From Streptomyces sp. (GTDB lineage: Bacteria; Actinomycetota; Actinomycetes; Streptomycetales; Streptomycetaceae): a DNA stretch of 64,000 nt. How positions within the stretch are numbered: position 1 is the stretch's first letter; each line of letters begins with the position of its first letter. The stretch spans positions 1 through 64,000 of the forward strand of contig NZ_JAEKKT010000141.1 of assembly GCF_019510245.1 (NCBI RefSeq), given 5' to 3'. A program made the translations under genes and the position numbers. Positions 1-8,755 of the stretch are shown piece after piece. Under the pieces are notes generated by a model. The model did not search any database. It saw nothing but the letters and a program-made list of their open reading frames with translations, and was not told where the DNA came from.

Positions 1-21
1 GACTTCGGCGTCAACGTCTGA
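1..21 (+). CDS. 3' end of a TerD-family protein (partial)
   Basis: The first 21 bases encode DFGVNV followed by TGA. The complete TerD protein downstream (139-714) ends DFGVNVS, so this is read as the tail of a tandem TerD paralogue whose body lies left of the window. The 117 bases to the next gene hold its leader and a strong ribosome site. Only six residues are visible, so the family call rests on this match and on context. Confidence 0.65.
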   Translation, partial: DFGVNV

Positions 22-138
22 GCCAGTGAGCGCCCCCGGGGCGTTCGAAAGTCCGCTCTGTCCGGCGCCGCACCGTTTACGGTCGGCGCCGGACGCGCAG
101 GACAACCGGAGAAACACCGCTAGGGGAGGACCATCACC

Positions 139-714
139 ATGGGCGTCACGCTCGCCAAGGGAGGCAATGTCTCCCTCTCGAAGGCCGCACCGAACCTCAC
201 CAACGTCATGATCGGACTCGGCTGGGACGCCCGCTCCACCACCGGCGCCCCCTTCGACCTGGACGCCAGCGCGTTGCTGTGCCAGGGCGGGCGGGTTCTC
301 GGCGACGAGTGGTTCGTCTTCTACAACCAGCTCAAGAGCCCGGAGGGCTCCGTGGAGCACACCGGCGACAACCTCACCGGTGAGGGCGAGGGCGACGACG
401 AATCGATTCTGGTCGACCTGCCCAAGGTGCCGGACACCTGCGACAAGATCGTCTTCCCGGTCTCGATCCACATGGCCGACGAGCGTGGCCAGACCTTCGG
501 CCAGGTCTCCAACGCCTTCATCCGGGTCGTCAACCAGGCCGACGGCCAGGAGCTCGCCCGCTACGACCTGTCCGAGGACGCCTCCACCGAGACGGCCATG
601 ATCTTCGGCGAGCTCTACCGCTACCAGGGCGAATGGAAGTTCCGTGCCGTCGGCCAGGGCTACGCCTCCGGTCTGCGCGGCATCGCGCTCGACTTCGGTG
701 TGAACGTCTCATAG
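139..714 (+). CDS. terD: TerD family protein
   Basis: This 191-residue protein is a single TerD domain of normal family length. TerD proteins are cytoplasmic Ca2+-binding beta-sandwich proteins of tellurite, phage and general stress resistance, thought to act with membrane TerC. Visible hallmarks are FDLDASALL near residues 36-44, with the acidic Ca2+ ligands, an FYNQLKSPEGS segment, an acidic GEGEGDDES loop and the typical SGLRGIALDFGVNVS end. The ATG at 139 follows GGGGAGGA at 123-130. It stands in line with another TerD upstream and a TerC-like gene downstream, so it belongs to the ter module rather than being a stray paralogue. Confidence 0.93.
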   Translation: MGVTLAKGGNVSLSKAAPNLTNVMIGLGWDARSTTGAPFDLDASALLCQGGRVLGDEWFVFYNQLKSPEGSVEHTGDNLTGEGEGDDESILVDLPKVPDTCDKIVFPVSIHMADERGQTFGQVSNAFIRVVNQADGQELARYDLSEDASTETAMIFGELYRYQGEWKFRAVGQGYASGLRGIALDFGVNVS

Positions 715-843
715 CACCGCACAGTCCGGATGTAGGGCCCGACCCACCCGTAGGACACCGGCGCCCTCTACACTTCGTGGTCAACAGTAGGTAAAGCCGA
801 GTACGGCGCGAGCGAGACCCGTACACACAAGATTGGGTAGCCA

Positions 844-1989
844 GTGCTTCTGAAAACCTTCGGCTGGTCGTTCGCGATCACCGCGCTCGGCCTGGTCGCC
901 GCGGTCTTCTACGGGGGGTGGGAGGCCTTCGGCATCGTCGCGATCCTCGCCGTCCTGGAGATCTCCCTGTCGTTCGACAACGCGGTCGTCAACGCCGGGA
1001 TCCTGAAGAAGATGAACGCCTTCTGGCAGAAGATCTTCCTCACGGTCGGCGTCCTCATCGCGGTCTTCGGCATGCGGCTGGTCTTCCCGGTCGTCATCGT
1101 CGCGATCACCGCCAAGATGGGCCCCATCGAGGCCGTCGACCTCGCGCTCAACAACAAGGACCGCTACCAGGAACTGGTGACCGACGCCCACCCGGCGATC
1201 GCCGCCTTCGGTGGCATGTTCCTGCTGATGATCTTCCTGGACTTCATCTTCGAGGACCGGGACATCCAGTGGCTCCGCTGGATCGAGCGCCCGCTCGCCA
1301 AGCTCGGCAAGGTCGACATGCTGTCGGTCTGCATCGCCCTGATCGTCCTGCTGATCACCTCCTTCACCTTCGCCACCCACGCCCACCAGCACGGCGGCGG
1401 CCACGTCGACAAGGCGCAGACGGTCCTGATCGCCGGCATCGCCGGCCTGATCACCTACATGATCGTCGGCGGCCTCTCCGGCTTCTTCGAGGACCGCCTC
1501 GAGGCCGAGGAGGAGCGCGAGCACGAGGAGGAGGAAGAGGCCGAGCGCAGCGGCAAGAAGAAGTCGGCGGTCCAGCTGGCCGGCCAGGCCGCGTTCTTCA
1601 TGTTCCTCTACCTGGAGGTCCTGGACGCGTCCTTCTCCTTCGACGGCGTGATCGGCGCCTTCGCCATCACCAACGACATCGTGCTCATGGCCCTCGGCCT
1701 CGGCATCGGCGCGATGTACGTCCGCTCGCTCACCGTGTACCTGGTCCGCCAGGGCACCCTGGACGACTACGTCTACCTGGAGCACGGCGCCCACTACGCC
1801 ATCGGCGCGCTGGCCGTGATCCTGATGGTCACCATCCAGTACGAGATCAACGAGGTCATCACCGGCCTCGTCGGCGTCGTCCTGATCGGCTGGTCGTTCT
1901 GGTCCTCCGTACGGCGCAACCAGCGGCTCGCGGAAGCCGAGGGAAACGCCGGGTCGGACGACAAGGCTGAGGTCTCCTCGGGGGTCTGA
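844..1989 (+). CDS. DUF475 / TerC-like integral membrane protein
   Basis: A 381-residue polytopic membrane protein of the DUF475 branch of the TerC superfamily, with about nine hydrophobic segments. It carries the two family repeats, EISLSFDNAV at residues 39-48 and LDASFSFDGV at 260-269, whose acidic residues are proposed to handle metal ions. Between the halves lies a very acidic then basic cytoplasmic loop, about residues 214-240, rich in Glu followed by GKKK. The start is GTG at 844. Neighbouring TerD genes match the known TerC-TerD partnership, in which the membrane protein scaffolds the Ca2+-binding TerD proteins. The transported ion is unknown; Mn2+ is plausible by family analogy only. 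Confidence 0.9.
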   Translation: MLLKTFGWSFAITALGLVAAVFYGGWEAFGIVAILAVLEISLSFDNAVVNAGILKKMNAFWQKIFLTVGVLIAVFGMRLVFPVVIVAITAKMGPIEAVDLALNNKDRYQELVTDAHPAIAAFGGMFLLMIFLDFIFEDRDIQWLRWIERPLAKLGKVDMLSVCIALIVLLITSFTFATHAHQHGGGHVDKAQTVLIAGIAGLITYMIVGGLSGFFEDRLEAEEEREHEEEEEAERSGKKKSAVQLAGQAAFFMFLYLEVLDASFSFDGVIGAFAITNDIVLMALGLGIGAMYVRSLTVYLVRQGTLDDYVYLEHGAHYAIGALAVILMVTIQYEINEVITGLVGVVLIGWSFWSSVRRNQRLAEAEGNAGSDDKAEVSSGV

Positions 1990-2050
1990 AGCGGCTCGCC
2001 GGGCCGAAAACGGAGGGTGTGACGCCCTCCTCGACGAGGAACGCTCTGAT

Positions 2051-2078
2051 GGGGGCGGCCGACCGGTCGGCCGCCCCC
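2051..2078. terminator. Perfect 28-base palindrome, likely terminator after DUF475
   Basis: The sequence is its own reverse complement over 28 bases, forming a 12-bp G+C stem with a CCGG loop. It has no T tract, as is usual in Streptomyces. It lies 62 bases after the DUF475 stop and just before the TerA/TerD-like gene, so it probably separates their transcripts. Confidence 0.6.
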
Positions 2079-2108
2079 AGGCGTTTTCAGGAGTTACTGG
2101 GGGCGGGA

Positions 2109-2843
2109 ATGGGTTTCTTCGACGGGCTGCTGGGCGGCAGGGCGGCCGAGTTCGACTCGGGCAGCGCCGCGTCCAACTCCATCGAGCTCACCAGGCGGCA
2201 CCAGCAGGTGTCGCTCACCAAGCAGGGCGCGGCCACCGGCAACCTGCGGATCAACCTGAGCTGGCGGATGCGGACGTCCGACTTCGACGGCGAGCAGCGC
2301 ACGAGTCTGCTGCGGCACCCCTTCAAGGCGCTCAGGCCGCCGGAGGTGATCGGGCACGGGCAGAGCATGGTCAACGTCGACCTCGACCTCGGGGCGCTGT
2401 ACGAGCTGGCCGACGGGACGAAGGGGGTCGTCCAGCCGCTCGGCGGCCTGCTCGGGGACGTGAACGCACCGCCGTACGTCAAGCTGAGCGGCGACGACCG
2501 GTTCGGTTCCGCGTCCGGCGAGACGATGTACGTCAACCTCGACCACCGGGACGACATCAAACGGCTGCTGGTGTTCGTCTACATCTACGACCAGACGCCG
2601 GCCTTCGACCGCACCCACGCGGTCGTCACGCTGTACCCGAGCAACGGGCCGCGGATCGAGATAGGCCTCGACGAACGGCATCCGCAGGCCCGGTCGTGCG
2701 CGGTGGTGATGATCGAGAACGTGAAGGGCGAGCTGGTCGTCCGGCGTGAGGTGAAGTTCGTGTACGGGTTCCAGGGGGAGCTGGACCGGTTGTACGGGTG
2801 GGGGCTGCAGTGGGGGCGGGGTTACAAGACGGCGGAGCGGTAG
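2109..2843 (+). CDS. TerA/TerD-like stress protein
   Basis: The protein from ATG 2109 is 244 residues and starts MGFFDGLLGGRAAEF. The later part, VNVDLDLGALYELADGTKG onward, follows the TerD fold used by TerA-like proteins: DLDLGALYEL in the ligand position, a YVKLSGDDR acidic loop and a FVYIYDQTPAFDRTHAVVTLYP strand region cut here only for description. A longer frame opens upstream at 2019, but it would place the palindrome at 2051-2078 inside the coding region, and GGGCGGGA directly precedes 2109. It lies between the TerC-like gene and a convergent TerD gene. It probably acts as a cytoplasmic partner of the Ter membrane complex. Confidence 0.8.
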   Translation: MGFFDGLLGGRAAEFDSGSAASNSIELTRRHQQVSLTKQGAATGNLRINLSWRMRTSDFDGEQRTSLLRHPFKALRPPEVIGHGQSMVNVDLDLGALYELADGTKGVVQPLGGLLGDVNAPPYVKLSGDDRFGSASGETMYVNLDHRDDIKRLLVFVYIYDQTPAFDRTHAVVTLYPSNGPRIEIGLDERHPQARSCAVVMIENVKGELVVRREVKFVYGFQGELDRLYGWGLQWGRGYKTAER

Positions 2844-2903
2844 TTCGCGTACGGGGGTGGGGTGTGCGGTGAGTGCGCGAGTGCGGGTGGTTCGTGGTTG
2901 CTC

Positions 2904-2927
2904 GCGCAGTTCCTCGCACCCCTGAAA
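2904..2927 (+). repeat. Partial copy of the Streptomyces interspersed repeat
   Basis: The core gcgcagttcctcgcacccctg resembles the repeat seen at 5869, 39892 and 51325. It lies between two convergent ter genes (2843 and 2937), where a hairpin-like repeat could serve as a shared 3' end. The palindromic half is degraded here. Confidence 0.5.
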
Positions 2928-2936
2928 AACATCCAG

Positions 2937-3722
2937 CTAGCGCCCGATGAATTGCGGCCCCTGCGGAGGCAGCCGGAAGTCCGTGTTCGGGACCGTCGCC
3001 ACCGGAACCGGGGCCGGTGGGGGATAGCCGTAGCCCGACTGGGGCTGTTGCTGGGTGTAGGCGGGCTGCGGGTAGGCGTAGGTGGCCGGCTGGGGGTAGC
3101 CGTACGCCGGCTGGGCGGGGACCGACGTCGGCTGCTCGGGCGGGAGCGGGAGGGACGTCAGGGGCTCCTCCATCGGCTCGGACTCGTCGACCGAGATGCC
3201 GAAGTCCGTGGCCAGGCCCTTCAGGCCGTTGCTGTAGCCCTCGCCGAGCGCGCGGAACTTCCAGCCCTCGCCCCTGCGGTACAGCTCGCCGCAGATCAGG
3301 GCCGTCTCGGCGCCGGTCTCCGGCTTGATGTCGAAGTGGGCCAGCGGTTCTGCATCGGGCGCCGAGGCGTCGTACAGCAGGATGCGCAGGGCGGGTACGT
3401 GTTCGAACGGGACGCCGTCCGCGGATGCGACCAGGAGGATTCGGCCGACGTTGGGCTCGACACCGGGGAGATCTGTCTGGATCGTGTCGGTGAGGCCCTC
3501 GGCGACCCGCTTCTTGCCGAGTCGCCAGACCTTCCCGGAGGGGTGCCGGGGCTGGTTGTAGAAGACGAAGTCCTCGTCGGAGCGCACACGTCCGTCGGGG
3601 CCGAGGAGCAGCGCCGAGGCATCCACGTCCGGAACCCCCTGCCCGGGCGTCCAGCGCAGCACGGCCCGGACCGTGGTGGCTTCCAGCGGGACGTTCGACC
3701 CCTTCAGCATCGCGTGCGTCAT
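2937..3722 (-). CDS. TerD family protein with Pro/Gln/Tyr-rich C-terminal tail
   Basis: A 261-residue protein. Residues 1-180 form a TerD domain: WTPGQGVPDVDASALLLG with Ca2+ ligands, FVFYNQPRHPSGKV, AETALICGELYRRGEGWKF and GLKGLATDFGISV. The remaining 80 residues are low complexity, with repeated YGYPQP/TYAYPQP/QSGYGYPP blocks, and are probably disordered. Such tails are common on actinobacterial TerD paralogues and may tether or cluster the protein. It is transcribed away from the HpcH gene, sharing a divergent promoter region (3723-3898), and converges on the TerA-like gene. Confidence 0.9.
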   Translation of the reverse strand: MTHAMLKGSNVPLEATTVRAVLRWTPGQGVPDVDASALLLGPDGRVRSDEDFVFYNQPRHPSGKVWRLGKKRVAEGLTDTIQTDLPGVEPNVGRILLVASADGVPFEHVPALRILLYDASAPDAEPLAHFDIKPETGAETALICGELYRRGEGWKFRALGEGYSNGLKGLATDFGISVDESEPMEEPLTSLPLPPEQPTSVPAQPAYGYPQPATYAYPQPAYTQQQPQSGYGYPPPAPVPVATVPNTDFRLPPQGPQFIGR

Positions 3723-3898
3723 GCGGTCATCCTGCCCTCTCCGTCCTGGTCACGACAACGCGGGGGGCCTCGCGACCGACACAGGCGGGTTACCTGAAAT
3801 TCATGCCCGGCGGGAACCCCGGACATGGCTTTGTACGTACTATTACCGGCCACCCTTTACCAATTCCACAGGCTCGGCCCATGCCACGGGGGAGTTTT

Positions 3899-5071
3899 AT
3901 GCGTCATTTCGGGCACATCGCACCTGAGGTGCGGCAGCGCCTCTTCCACCAGGAGCCGTGCGAGTTCACCGCCGACTCCCCGGCCCGGCTGCTCTCCGCG
4001 GCCCTGGGCGCCACGCTGTACAGCCCGGCCACCCGGCCGCGGCTCGCCGACGACATCGTCAAGCAGGCGGCGTTGGGCGTGGTCTCGATGGTGCTGTGCC
4101 TGGAGGACTCCATCGGCGACGAGGACGTGCCGGCGGGCGAGGAGAACCTGGTCCGGCAGTTCGCCGACCTTGCCGAGCGGGAGCGGGCGGGCGTGGAGCT
4201 GCCGCTGCTCTTCATCCGGGTGCGGGAGCCCGAGCAGATCTCCGACCTGGTACGGCGGCTGGGCGCGAGCGTGTCGCTGCTGTCCGGATTCGTGTTCCCG
4301 AAGTTCACCGAGGAGCGCGGCATCCCCTTCCTCCAGGCCCTGGACGGCGCCGCACTCAGCAGCGGGCGCCGCCTTTTCGGCATGCCGGTCCTCGAGACGC
4401 CCGAGCTGATGTACCGGGAGACGCGCGTGGACGCCCTGGAGGGCATCGCCCGCGCCGTCGACAAGTACCGCGACAAGGTGCTGGCGCTGCGCCTCGGCGT
4501 GACCGACTTCTGCTCGTCGTACGGGCTGCGCCGCGCCCCCGACATGACCGCCTACGACGTGCAGATCATCGCCTCCGTCATCGCCGACGTGGTCAACATG
4601 CTGGGCCGGGCCGACGGCACCGGGTTCACGGTGACCGGGCCGGTCTGGGAGTACTTCCGGGTCCCCGAACGCATGTTCAAGCCGATGTTGCGGACCAGCC
4701 CCTTCCTGGAGGAGCAGGCCGTGGAACTGCGCAACCGGCTCATCGAGCACGCCATGGACGGCCTGCTGAGGGAGATCTCCCTCGACCAGGCCAACGGGCT
4801 GCTCGGCAAGACCTGCATCCACCCGTCCCACGTCATCCCCGTGCACGCGCTGTCCGTCGTCAGTCACGAGGAGTTCTCCGACGCCCAGGACATCCTGCGG
4901 CCGGAACGCGGCGGCGGGGGTGTACTTCGCTCGGCCTACACGAACAAGATGAACGAGGTGAAGCCGCACCGCGCCTGGGCCGAGCGGACCATGCTCCGCG
5001 CCGAGGTGTTCGGCGTGGCCAACGAGGACGTCGGCTTCGTGGAGCTGCTCGCCGCCGGGATACCGGGTTGA
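3899..5071 (+). CDS. HpcH/HpaI aldolase / citrate lyase (CitE-like) protein of the Ter module
   Basis: A 390-residue cytoplasmic TIM-barrel enzyme of the CitE-like HpcH/HpaI superfamily, which makes or breaks C-C bonds next to a carboxylate or acyl-CoA using a divalent metal. Visible motifs are MVLCLEDSIGDEDVP (metal/acid region), FVFPKFTEERG, a central GMPVLETPELMY strand and KTCIHPSHVIP, the family's conserved late motif. The start at 3899 is chosen because GGGGGAG lies at 3888-3894; in-frame ATGs at 3803 and 3881 lack this spacing. The gene opens the biosynthetic arm of the ter locus, and the PRTase-TRSP and HAD genes follow in the same direction. The exact substrate is unknown. Confidence 0.88.
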   Translation: MRHFGHIAPEVRQRLFHQEPCEFTADSPARLLSAALGATLYSPATRPRLADDIVKQAALGVVSMVLCLEDSIGDEDVPAGEENLVRQFADLAERERAGVELPLLFIRVREPEQISDLVRRLGASVSLLSGFVFPKFTEERGIPFLQALDGAALSSGRRLFGMPVLETPELMYRETRVDALEGIARAVDKYRDKVLALRLGVTDFCSSYGLRRAPDMTAYDVQIIASVIADVVNMLGRADGTGFTVTGPVWEYFRVPERMFKPMLRTSPFLEEQAVELRNRLIEHAMDGLLREISLDQANGLLGKTCIHPSHVIPVHALSVVSHEEFSDAQDILRPERGGGGVLRSAYTNKMNEVKPHRAWAERTMLRAEVFGVANEDVGFVELLAAGIPG

Positions 5072-5100
5072 CGGACGCTACGGGACGACACAGGGAACCC

Positions 5101-7722
5101 ATGAACATCGCAGCGAACAACGGGGTCTGGTCCGGCAGCTGGGTCGCCGAGCGGCTCGGCGTCGAGCTCGTGGGCGACGACGGCCTGACGGCCCTCCTCG
5201 GCCTCGCCCTGCGCCGCAACCCCCGACGGGCCCACCTCCTGGTCTCCAACGTGCTCGGCAAGCACGTACCGCAGTCGCCGTCCATGGTGTACGGGCATGG
5301 CTTCGCGCTCGGCCGGCGGGTGCGTGACCTGCTCGGTGAGTCGCAGGCCGGGCAGGCGGTCGTCCTGGGGTACGCCGAGACGGCCACGGGCCTCGGGCAT
5401 TCGGTGGCCGACGGAATGGGCCTCGCCCCGTATCTCCACTCCACGCGCCGGCCGGTCGCCGGGGTCGCCCCCGCGGGCGGCTTCGAGGAGTCCCACTCGC
5501 ACGCCACCTCGCACCTGCTGCTCCCCGAGGACCCCGCCCTGCTCTCCGGCGACGGCCCCCTGGTCCTCGTCGACGACGAGTTCTCCACCGGCAACACGGT
5601 CCTGAACACGATCCGCGACCTGCACGTCCGTTATCCGCGGAAACGTTACGTCGTGGTGGCTCTGGTGGATATGCGGTCGGCGGCGGACGCGGGGCGACTG
5701 ACGGCGTTCGCCGAGGAGATCGGCGCCAGGGTGGACCTGGTGGCGGCGGCGTCGGGGACAGTACTCCTGCCGGAGGGGGTGCTGGAAAAGGGACAGGAGC
5801 TGGTGGCGCGGTACGAAGAGAGTGCCGCGCCGGGTGCTTCGTCGTCCGCTCCAGCGTCGCGGCCGGCCGCGCAGTTCCCCGCGCCCCTTGAGGGCGTTGC
5901 CCTTGAAGCCGACTTCAAGTCCGCCCACCCCGGGGCGCGGGGCTGTGTTGAATCTGCGGCTGCCGCCGCGTGGGCGCGACAAGCCCCCACCGGTCCGCAG
6001 CCGACCGGCGACCGCACCACCCCCCACCTCCACCTCACCCGCGTCGACCTGCACTGGCCGCACGGCCTCCCCGACGGTGGACGGCACGGCTTCACCCCGG
6101 CCCACCGGATGCGCCTCGAATCGGCCCTCCCGTTGATGGCGGCCCGCGTGGCCGAAGCGCTCCCCCCCGACGCCCGCCGCGTGCTCACCCTCGGCTTCGA
6201 GGAGCTGATGTACGCCCCCCTCAGAATCGCCCGCGAGCTGGAGGCCCTGGTCGCCGCCGAGGTGCGGTACTCCACCACCACCCGCTCGCCGGTCCTGGCC
6301 GTCGACGACCCCGGTTACGCCATCCGCAGCCGCCTCGTCTTCCCGGCCCACGACAACCCCGCCGACGGCCCGGGCGAGCGCTACGCGTACAACGTCGCCG
6401 GCGCCGGGTTCGACGCCGTCGTCCTGTTCGTCGACTCGGCCGGCGACACCCCCGAACTGCACGCGCCCGGCGGCCTGCTGGACCGGCTCGGCGCGCATGC
6501 CCCGCACGTCCTGCTCGCGGTTGTACCGTCGTACGTCCCCGCGCTGACCGAAGAGAGCCCCGCCATGCTGCCCGAGCCCCTCCGCGGCCCCGCCTTCTCC
6601 TCGTACCCGGCGGAGGACGTCGGCTGGCTGCTCCAGGACCTCTCGGACGTCACGCTGGAGGCGCCGACCGAGGAGCGCGAGGAGGCGATCCAGAGCGGCG
6701 GCGCGCACTACGCCGAGTCGCTGCCGGTGGAGTACCAGCCGAGCGACCAGTACCAGGCGCTCTTCCACGCCGCCCTTGAGACCTCGGCGGCGCGGCTCGC
6801 GGAGGCGGTCGGTGTGGTCACCGAGACCGTGCTGGCCGAGCGGTCACCGCGGCCGGTGCTGGTGTCGCTGGCGCGGGCCGGTACCCCGGTGGGCGTGCTG
6901 ATGCGCCGCTGGGCGCGGTTCCGGTACGGCCTCGACCTGCCGCACTACGCGGTGTCGATCGTGCGCGGCCGCGGCATCGACGCGAACGCGCTGCGCTGGC
7001 TGGCCGCCCACCACGACCCGCGGGACGTCGTGTTCGTGGACGGCTGGACGGGCAAGGGCGCGATCACCCGGGAACTCGCGGACGCCGTCGCGGAGTTCGA
7101 GCAGCGCTCGGGTGTCTCCGGTTTCGACCCGGAGATCGCGGTGCTCGCCGACCCCGGGTCGTGCGTGCGGACGTACGGCACCCGGGAGGACTTCCTGATC
7201 CCCTCTGCGTGCCTCAACTCCACCGTCTCCGGGCTGATCTCGCGGACCGTGCTGCGGGCCGACCTGGTGGGCCCCGACGACTTCCACGGCGCGAAGTTCT
7301 ACCGCGAGCTGGCCGGGGCCGACGTGTCGGTGGCCTTCATCGACGCGGTCGCGGCGCGGTTCGCGGAGGTCGTGGACGCGGTGGACGCGGCCGTGAAGGA
7401 ACTGGCCGTCGCCGACCGCACGCCGACCTGGGAGGGCTGGGCGGCCGTCGAGCGGATCAGCGAGGAGTACGGCATCCACGACGTGAACCTGGTCAAGCCG
7501 GGCGTCGGCGAGACCACCCGGGTGCTGCTGCGCCGGGTGCCCTGGAAGATCCTGGCGCGGGCCGGGGCGGGCGCCGACCTCGACCACGTGCGGCTGCTCG
7601 CGGAGCAGAGAGGGGTGCCGGTGGAGGAGGTCGGCGAACTGCCGTACACCTGTGTCGGGCTGATCCACCCCAGGTACACGCGCGGGGCGACCGGCGCCGA
7701 CGGCCGGGCGGTGAACGTCTGA
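5101..7722 (+). CDS. PRTase-TRSP-PRTase fusion protein of the Ter biosynthetic module
   Basis: An 873-residue three-part protein. Residues 1-240 form a phosphoribosyltransferase (PRTase_2 type) with the PRPP loop VDDEFSTGNT near 157-166. Residues 310-480 form a TRSP domain containing the defining T-R-S-P at 394-397. Residues 500-873 form a second phosphoribosyltransferase (PRTase_1 type) with VDGWTGKGAI near 644-653. In other bacteria these parts are separate Ter-operon genes predicted to build a ribosylated, nucleoside-like metabolite. No stop interrupts the frame. ATG 5101 lies 30 bases after the HpcH stop. Residues 257-302 are encoded by an interspersed repeat (see 5869-6005). The stop overlaps the start of the HAD gene. 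Confidence 0.9.
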   Translation: MNIAANNGVWSGSWVAERLGVELVGDDGLTALLGLALRRNPRRAHLLVSNVLGKHVPQSPSMVYGHGFALGRRVRDLLGESQAGQAVVLGYAETATGLGHSVADGMGLAPYLHSTRRPVAGVAPAGGFEESHSHATSHLLLPEDPALLSGDGPLVLVDDEFSTGNTVLNTIRDLHVRYPRKRYVVVALVDMRSAADAGRLTAFAEEIGARVDLVAAASGTVLLPEGVLEKGQELVARYEESAAPGASSSAPASRPAAQFPAPLEGVALEADFKSAHPGARGCVESAAAAAWARQAPTGPQPTGDRTTPHLHLTRVDLHWPHGLPDGGRHGFTPAHRMRLESALPLMAARVAEALPPDARRVLTLGFEELMYAPLRIARELEALVAAEVRYSTTTRSPVLAVDDPGYAIRSRLVFPAHDNPADGPGERYAYNVAGAGFDAVVLFVDSAGDTPELHAPGGLLDRLGAHAPHVLLAVVPSYVPALTEESPAMLPEPLRGPAFSSYPAEDVGWLLQDLSDVTLEAPTEEREEAIQSGGAHYAESLPVEYQPSDQYQALFHAALETSAARLAEAVGVVTETVLAERSPRPVLVSLARAGTPVGVLMRRWARFRYGLDLPHYAVSIVRGRGIDANALRWLAAHHDPRDVVFVDGWTGKGAITRELADAVAEFEQRSGVSGFDPEIAVLADPGSCVRTYGTREDFLIPSACLNSTVSGLISRTVLRADLVGPDDFHGAKFYRELAGADVSVAFIDAVAARFAEVVDAVDAAVKELAVADRTPTWEGWAAVERISEEYGIHDVNLVKPGVGETTRVLLRRVPWKILARAGAGADLDHVRLLAEQRGVPVEEVGELPYTCVGLIHPRYTRGATGADGRAVNV
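5869..6005 (+). repeat. Streptomyces interspersed repeat lying inside a coding region
   Basis: From cgcagttccccgcgcccctt at 5869 to the ccccaccggtccgcagccga end, this stretch matches repeats elsewhere in the window: the complement of 51325-51528 and the GCGGCTCCGCCGCGTGGGCG part of 43781-43845. It stays in frame and encodes residues 257-302 of the PRTase-TRSP fusion, an Ala/Pro-rich linker between the first PRTase and the TRSP domain. Confidence 0.75.
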
Positions 7723-8534
7723 TGGCGGTGATCGTCGCGAGCGACCTCGACCGTACGCTCATCTACTCGGCGGGCGCCCTCGCGCTGACCATGCCGGACG
7801 CGCGGGCGCCCCGGCTGCTCTGCGTCGAGGTGCACGAGGCCAGGCCGCTGTCGTACCTGACGGAGACGGCCGCGCGGCTGCTGACCGAGCTGGGGGACGC
7901 GGCCGTCTTCGTGCCGACGACCACCCGGACCCGCAAGCAGTACGAGCGGATCAACCTGCCGGGGCCCGCGCCGAGGTACGCCATCTGCGCCAACGGCGGG
8001 CATCTGCTGGTCGACGGGGTGTCCGACGGGGACTGGCACCGGCGGGTGCTGGCGCGGCTGTCCGACGAGTGCGCGCCGCTCGACGAGGTGCGGGCGTACC
8101 TGGCGGAGCACGCCGACCCGGTGTGGCTGCGCAAGCAGCGGGTCGCCGAGGACCTGTTCGCCTACCTGGTCGTGGAGCGGGAGCTGCTGCCCGAGGAGTG
8201 GGTGAAGAGCCTCGCGGTGTGGGCGGAGAACCGCGGCTGGACGGTGTCGTTGCAGGGGCGGAAGATCTACGCCGTGCCGAAGCCGCTGACGAAGAGCGCG
8301 GCCATGCGGGAGGTCGCGCGCCGGACCGGGGCCGAGCTGACGCTGGCCGCCGGTGACTCCCTGCTGGACGCCGACCTGCTGCTGGCCGCGGACCGCGGCT
8401 GGCGGCCGGGGCACGGGGAGTTGGCCGACGCCGGATGGACCGGGCCGGCCATTGCCGCGCTGCCGGAGCGAGGGGTGCTGGCCGGTGAGCGGATCCTGCG
8501 GGAATTCCTGAAGGCGGTCCGTGCCGGGAGCTAG
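7722..8534 (+). CDS. HAD-superfamily hydrolase of the Ter module
   Basis: A 270-residue cytoplasmic HAD phosphatase with a C2-type cap. The nucleophile motif SDLDRTLIY is at residues 7-15 (D8 attacks the phosphate, D10 is the acid/base). TTTRTRKQY follows as motif II. The lysine region is KPLTKSAAM, and motif IV is GDSLLDADLL near 210-219. Its ATG overlaps the stop of the PRTase-TRSP gene (ATGA-type overlap at 7720-7724), so translation is probably coupled. HAD genes are a standard part of Ter biosynthetic operons and are predicted to remove a phosphate from the ribosylated product. The actual substrate is not known. Confidence 0.88.
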   Translation: MAVIVASDLDRTLIYSAGALALTMPDARAPRLLCVEVHEARPLSYLTETAARLLTELGDAAVFVPTTTRTRKQYERINLPGPAPRYAICANGGHLLVDGVSDGDWHRRVLARLSDECAPLDEVRAYLAEHADPVWLRKQRVAEDLFAYLVVERELLPEEWVKSLAVWAENRGWTVSLQGRKIYAVPKPLTKSAAMREVARRTGAELTLAAGDSLLDADLLLAADRGWRPGHGELADAGWTGPAIAALPERGVLAGERILREFLKAVRAGS

Positions 8535-8755
8535 CCGCAGCAACCGCCGCCGCAACAGCCCCCACCGGAGCCGGCGGGGGCGCCGGAGCCGGCGGCGGAC
8601 GCGGAGGCCGTGCCCCCCACCGCCACCGTCGACAAGAGCTTTACCGTGTCTTGATGCCCCTCCGGGCATGCTGCCGGAGCCGATGACTCGGCCATGGGGC
8701 GGGACAGTTCGAAAGTGTCGCCGCAGGTGCGGCAGCGGTACTCGTAGCGGGGCAT
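8531..8755 (-). CDS. FmdB-family zinc-ribbon protein with Cys/Gly-rich tail
   Basis: A 74-residue protein opening MPRYEYRCRTCGDTFE, the classic FmdB zinc-ribbon start, with the second metal-binding half degraded to one CPEGH. The C-terminus is GSGGGCCGGGCCG, a run of Gly with two Cys pairs seen on many actinobacterial FmdB proteins. FmdB proteins are small putative regulators or metal-site proteins of unclear function. The gene converges on the HAD gene with a 4-base overlap, so it is not part of that operon. Confidence 0.85.
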   Translation of the reverse strand: MPRYEYRCRTCGDTFELSRPMAESSAPAACPEGHQDTVKLLSTVAVGGTASASAAGSGAPAGSGGGCCGGGCCG

